From JAFGED01 sp964551295 (lineage in GTDB: Bacteria > Chloroflexota > Anaerolineae > B4-G1), in NCBI GenBank assembly GCA_964551295.1, contig CAZKDJ010000207.1, positions 1 through 7,096 of the forward strand: a stretch of 7,096 nt of DNA. The letters run 5' to 3'. The notes below the pieces were generated by a model, which ran no database searches, had not been told where the DNA came from, and saw only the letters and a list, made by a program, of their open reading frames with translations. Every line of letters begins with the position of its first letter. Position 1 is the first letter of the stretch. The position numbers and the translations under genes are program-made. Below are positions 5,875 through 7,096 of the stretch, in pieces.

Positions 5875-6241
5875 TAGCAGTGGTGGTGAGGTTGGAGCCT
5901 TTTTTGCAGGCTTCCTGGTGGGCGGACTCGTGGGTGCTGCAACTGCACTCCTGTTAGCTCCGCAGTCCGGTGTAGAGACCCGCGAGCAGATTCGCGAAAA
6001 GACCCTCGAGTTGCGAGATAAGGCGGAGGACGCGCTCGACGAGGCACGCGCCAAGGTTGAGGCCGTAGCCGCCGACGTCAAGCGCCGCGCCGAGGAGCTT
6101 CAGATTCAAAGCCGGGTTGTTTTGGAGCAGGGGCAGAAGCATCTGGCGGAAGCGGTTGAGGAGACAAAGAAAGCCGCTGCCGCTGCCACTGCCGTTACCT
6201 CGGAGGAGGGGACGCCCAAGGCTGCCAAGGCTAAGGCCTAG
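5867..6241 (+). CDS. YtxH domain-containing protein
   Basis: This encodes 124 residues. A Gly-rich hydrophobic helix at about 9-31 (FFAGFLVGGLVGAATALLLA) runs into the YtxH signature 'APQSGVETREQIREK' (31-45). A long charged, Ala/Glu/Lys-rich helix at about 40-108 is likely coiled coil, and an Ala/Lys tail ends the protein. YtxH proteins are small single-pass membrane proteins linked to general stress in Bacillus; their molecular role is not settled. GAGGAGGT at 5854-5861, 5 nt before the ATG, is the strongest ribosome site in the window, contrasting with the absent site of the upstream partner. This suggests more YtxH than YtxG-like protein is made (inference). Confidence 0.9.
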   Translation: MSDSSGGEVGAFFAGFLVGGLVGAATALLLAPQSGVETREQIREKTLELRDKAEDALDEARAKVEAVAADVKRRAEELQIQSRVVLEQGQKHLAEAVEETKKAAAAATAVTSEEGTPKAAKAKA

Positions 6242-6456
6242 TCATATGTTTGAGATGGGCTAAATGCCCGACCCGTAGTGATCCACTGGTGTCGTTTGAT
6301 TTTCGCGGGCGGTGGATGGTCATGTTAAGTGTTGGCGATGTGCAGCAAGTGCGTCAGCACGTCTCCGGCGACCATCCCCGCCGTGCCTTTTCCCTCCGCG
6401 CCAGCTCCCCCGCCAGTCTGTGTAGGTAAGCCCCGGCGACAACCGATTCAAACGCG

Positions 6457-6482
6457 CCCAGCCCTGCGCCCGCAGGGCTGGG
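6457..6482. repeat. GC-rich perfect hairpin (12-bp arms)
   Basis: CCCAGCCCTGCG at 6457-6468 is followed after 2 nt by its exact reverse complement at 6471-6482. Sterically this means about 11 pairs closing a 4-nt loop. No T-run follows on the plus strand. On the minus strand CGCGTTTG follows, a poor U-tract. Such a stable stem between convergent genes could stop or protect transcripts from either side, or mark a REP-like repeat. Confidence 0.7.
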
Positions 6483-6519
6483 ATGGCGCTTGCCAGTGGG
6501 AGCCCGTCTGGGTTGGCGA

Positions 6520-6539
6520 AAGGTTCGATAGAGAACCTT
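6520..6539 (-). terminator. Possible weak terminator after the M78-like gene
   Basis: AAGGTTC (6520-6526) pairs with GAACCTT (6533-6539) around a 6-nt loop, starting 7 nt after the TAG stop of the minus-strand gene. On the minus strand the stem is followed by TCGCC rather than a clear U-tract, so intrinsic termination would be weak. The position directly after the stop is the main support. Confidence 0.35.
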
Positions 6540-6546
6540 CCATTCT

Positions 6547-7020
6547 CTACGCCAAGTCTTGATCGGCGTCTGGAAGTGGGAGGCCAAGTTCGACCAAGCG
6601 GGTCACTACGGCGTATGAAGGTGTTTGCAAGTGGGTGCTGATTTGCTCGATGGATAGCCCTTGTCTGGCTAACCTATAGACCCAACGGGATGGCATCATC
6701 AGGCAGCGGGCAAAGAACTTGACATCGGAATGGGTGGCGACGGATATGTCTACGCCGAATCTCTTCTTGGTGACCTTGCTGTGGGCGATTTCGCGACACA
6801 GAAAGTGGGCCATCGCCAAGCGGGGGGCGTAATTGTACAGACCATGCTCCATGACATCGGAAATCTTGTCCAAGTCAAGCTTGCTTAGACCGACGGGCGG
6901 CTCTTCCACTATTCGCTCAATCGGCGTTGGCGGCTGAGTGACGTTGTAGTACTGCAACAACGCGTTGGCCAAGTAGACCAGATTCGGTCGAATGGCCTCG
7001 GTTTCGTTTTCTGTGCCCAT
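6547..7020 (-). CDS. ImmA/IrrE (M78)-like protein with degenerate zinc site
   Basis: I place the start at the ATG at 7020, preceded by AAGGGGAAGC, giving 157 residues; an in-frame TTG at 7041 would abut the tRNA and lacks this site. The layout matches ImmA/IrrE proteins: an N-terminal helix (LVYLANALLQYYNV, 14-27), 'PPTPIERIVEE' (30-40), the helix that normally carries HExxH (RLAMAHFLCREIAHSK, 67-82), 'FFARCLMMPSRWV' (102-114, the FAAELLMP-like segment), and a C-terminal helix-turn-helix-like part, 'LSIEQISTHLQTPSYAVVTRLVELGL'. The zinc motif reads R76-E-I-A-H80, so the first zinc ligand His is Arg and peptidase activity is unlikely. Active relatives cleave repressors or act as response regulators on mobile elements and in DNA-damage control. 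Here a regulatory or vestigial role is more plausible (inference). It may be cotranscribed with the tRNA 22 bp upstream. Confidence 0.75.
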   Translation of the reverse strand: MGTENETEAIRPNLVYLANALLQYYNVTQPPTPIERIVEEPPVGLSKLDLDKISDVMEHGLYNYAPRLAMAHFLCREIAHSKVTKKRFGVDISVATHSDVKFFARCLMMPSRWVYRLARQGLSIEQISTHLQTPSYAVVTRLVELGLPLPDADQDLA

Positions 7021-7042
7021 GCTTCCCCTTGATACCACCAAG

Positions 7043-7096
7043 CGCCCCAGGCAGAACTCGAATCTGCAACCCTCGGATTAGAAGTCCGATGCTCTG
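7043..7096 (-). tRNA. tRNA-Arg (anticodon UCU), 5' part outside window
   Basis: Read on the minus strand, the window holds the 3' side of the D arm (AGAGC), a perfect 5-bp anticodon stem TCGGA/TCCGA around the loop CTTCTAA (anticodon TCT, Arg AGA codons), a 5-nt variable loop GGGTT, a 5-bp T stem GCAGA/TCTGC with the canonical loop TTCGAGT, and the 3' acceptor strand CTGGGGC with discriminator G at 7043. CCA is not encoded. The 5' acceptor strand and first half of the D arm lie beyond the right edge. Confidence 0.92.

Larger units (their letters stand above)
6242..6546. other. Intergenic region between convergent units; no supported gene
   Basis: This 305-bp stretch separates the YtxH gene from the M78-like gene. 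I find no convincing coding frame. It holds a weak GGGC/GCCC hairpin at 6257-6269 just after the YtxH stop, a short direct repeat CCGGCGAC (6365-6372 and 6433-6440), a GC-rich perfect hairpin (6457-6482) and a terminator-like hairpin (6520-6539). The part from about 6355 to 6500 is richer in GC and in C-runs than the flanks and may be an interspersed repeat. Confidence 0.5.

Noticed and set aside
6257..6269. Terminator for the YtxH operon
   Set aside because: The stem is only 4 bp and no T-run follows, so I cannot support an intrinsic terminator.
6329..6562. 77-codon plus-strand frame in the right intergenic region
   Set aside because: Pro/Ala-rich with no ribosome site, it runs through both hairpins and into the 3' end of the opposite gene.
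6354..6587. 77-codon minus-strand frame overlapping the end of the M78-like gene
   Set aside because: It begins inside the 3' end of the M78-like gene in another frame without a ribosome site; its C-terminal peptide is better explained as repeat DNA.
7021..7041. Longer start (TTG at 7041) for the M78-like gene
   Set aside because: It would begin 1 nt after the tRNA 3' end with the ribosome site inside the tRNA; the ATG at 7020 has a clear AAGGGG site.

Overview
The window looks like a piece of a Chloroflexota chromosome, most likely Anaerolineae or a relative. This is inferred from gene content rather than from any rRNA: a double-zinc-ribbon protein carrying a long array of DWLxxL motifs, a DUF6754-type protein and its small partner are, from memory, typical of that phylum. 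Base composition is moderately GC-rich, and nearly all the sequence is coding, with tightly packed and overlapping genes.

Left half, minus strand (about 2678 down to 1): an apparent four-gene operon of unknown function, read right to left. It starts from an extended -10 promoter and encodes a small 87-residue protein (GTG start), a DUF6754-like protein with one C-terminal membrane anchor (ATGA overlap), a six-helix membrane protein, and a zinc-ribbon protein that runs off the left edge. The last protein has at least 327 residues. Its reading frame is open for all 982 bases and its C-terminal part is a 123-bp (41-residue) tandem repeat, with two adjacent copies identical at the DNA level. A membrane-associated complex is suggested, but no biochemical function can be assigned.

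Centre, plus strand (about 2793 to 6241): a strong promoter followed by a roughly 190-nt leader that can fold and contains a small open frame. Then come a class V cysteine desulfurase (NifS/IscS type) and mnmA, sharing an ATGA overlap. Together they make the sulfur source and the enzyme for 2-thiolation of U34 in tRNA, as in the Bacillus YrvO-MnmA pair. A near-perfect extended -10 promoter overlaps the mnmA stop codon and would produce an almost leaderless mRNA for a two-gene unit: a two-helix membrane protein resembling DUF948/YtxG and a YtxH-domain protein.

Right end: a 305-bp spacer with two hairpins separates the convergent units. On the minus strand, a partial tRNA-Arg(UCU) gene is followed 22 bp downstream by a gene for an ImmA/IrrE (M78)-like protein whose zinc motif has decayed from HExxH to RExxH, so it is probably not an active protease.

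I found no CRISPR array, insertion sequence or recognisable defence system. The best candidates for novelty are the repeat-bearing zinc-ribbon operon, the structured leader of the thiolation operon, the leaderless promoter and the degenerate M78 protein beside the tRNA.
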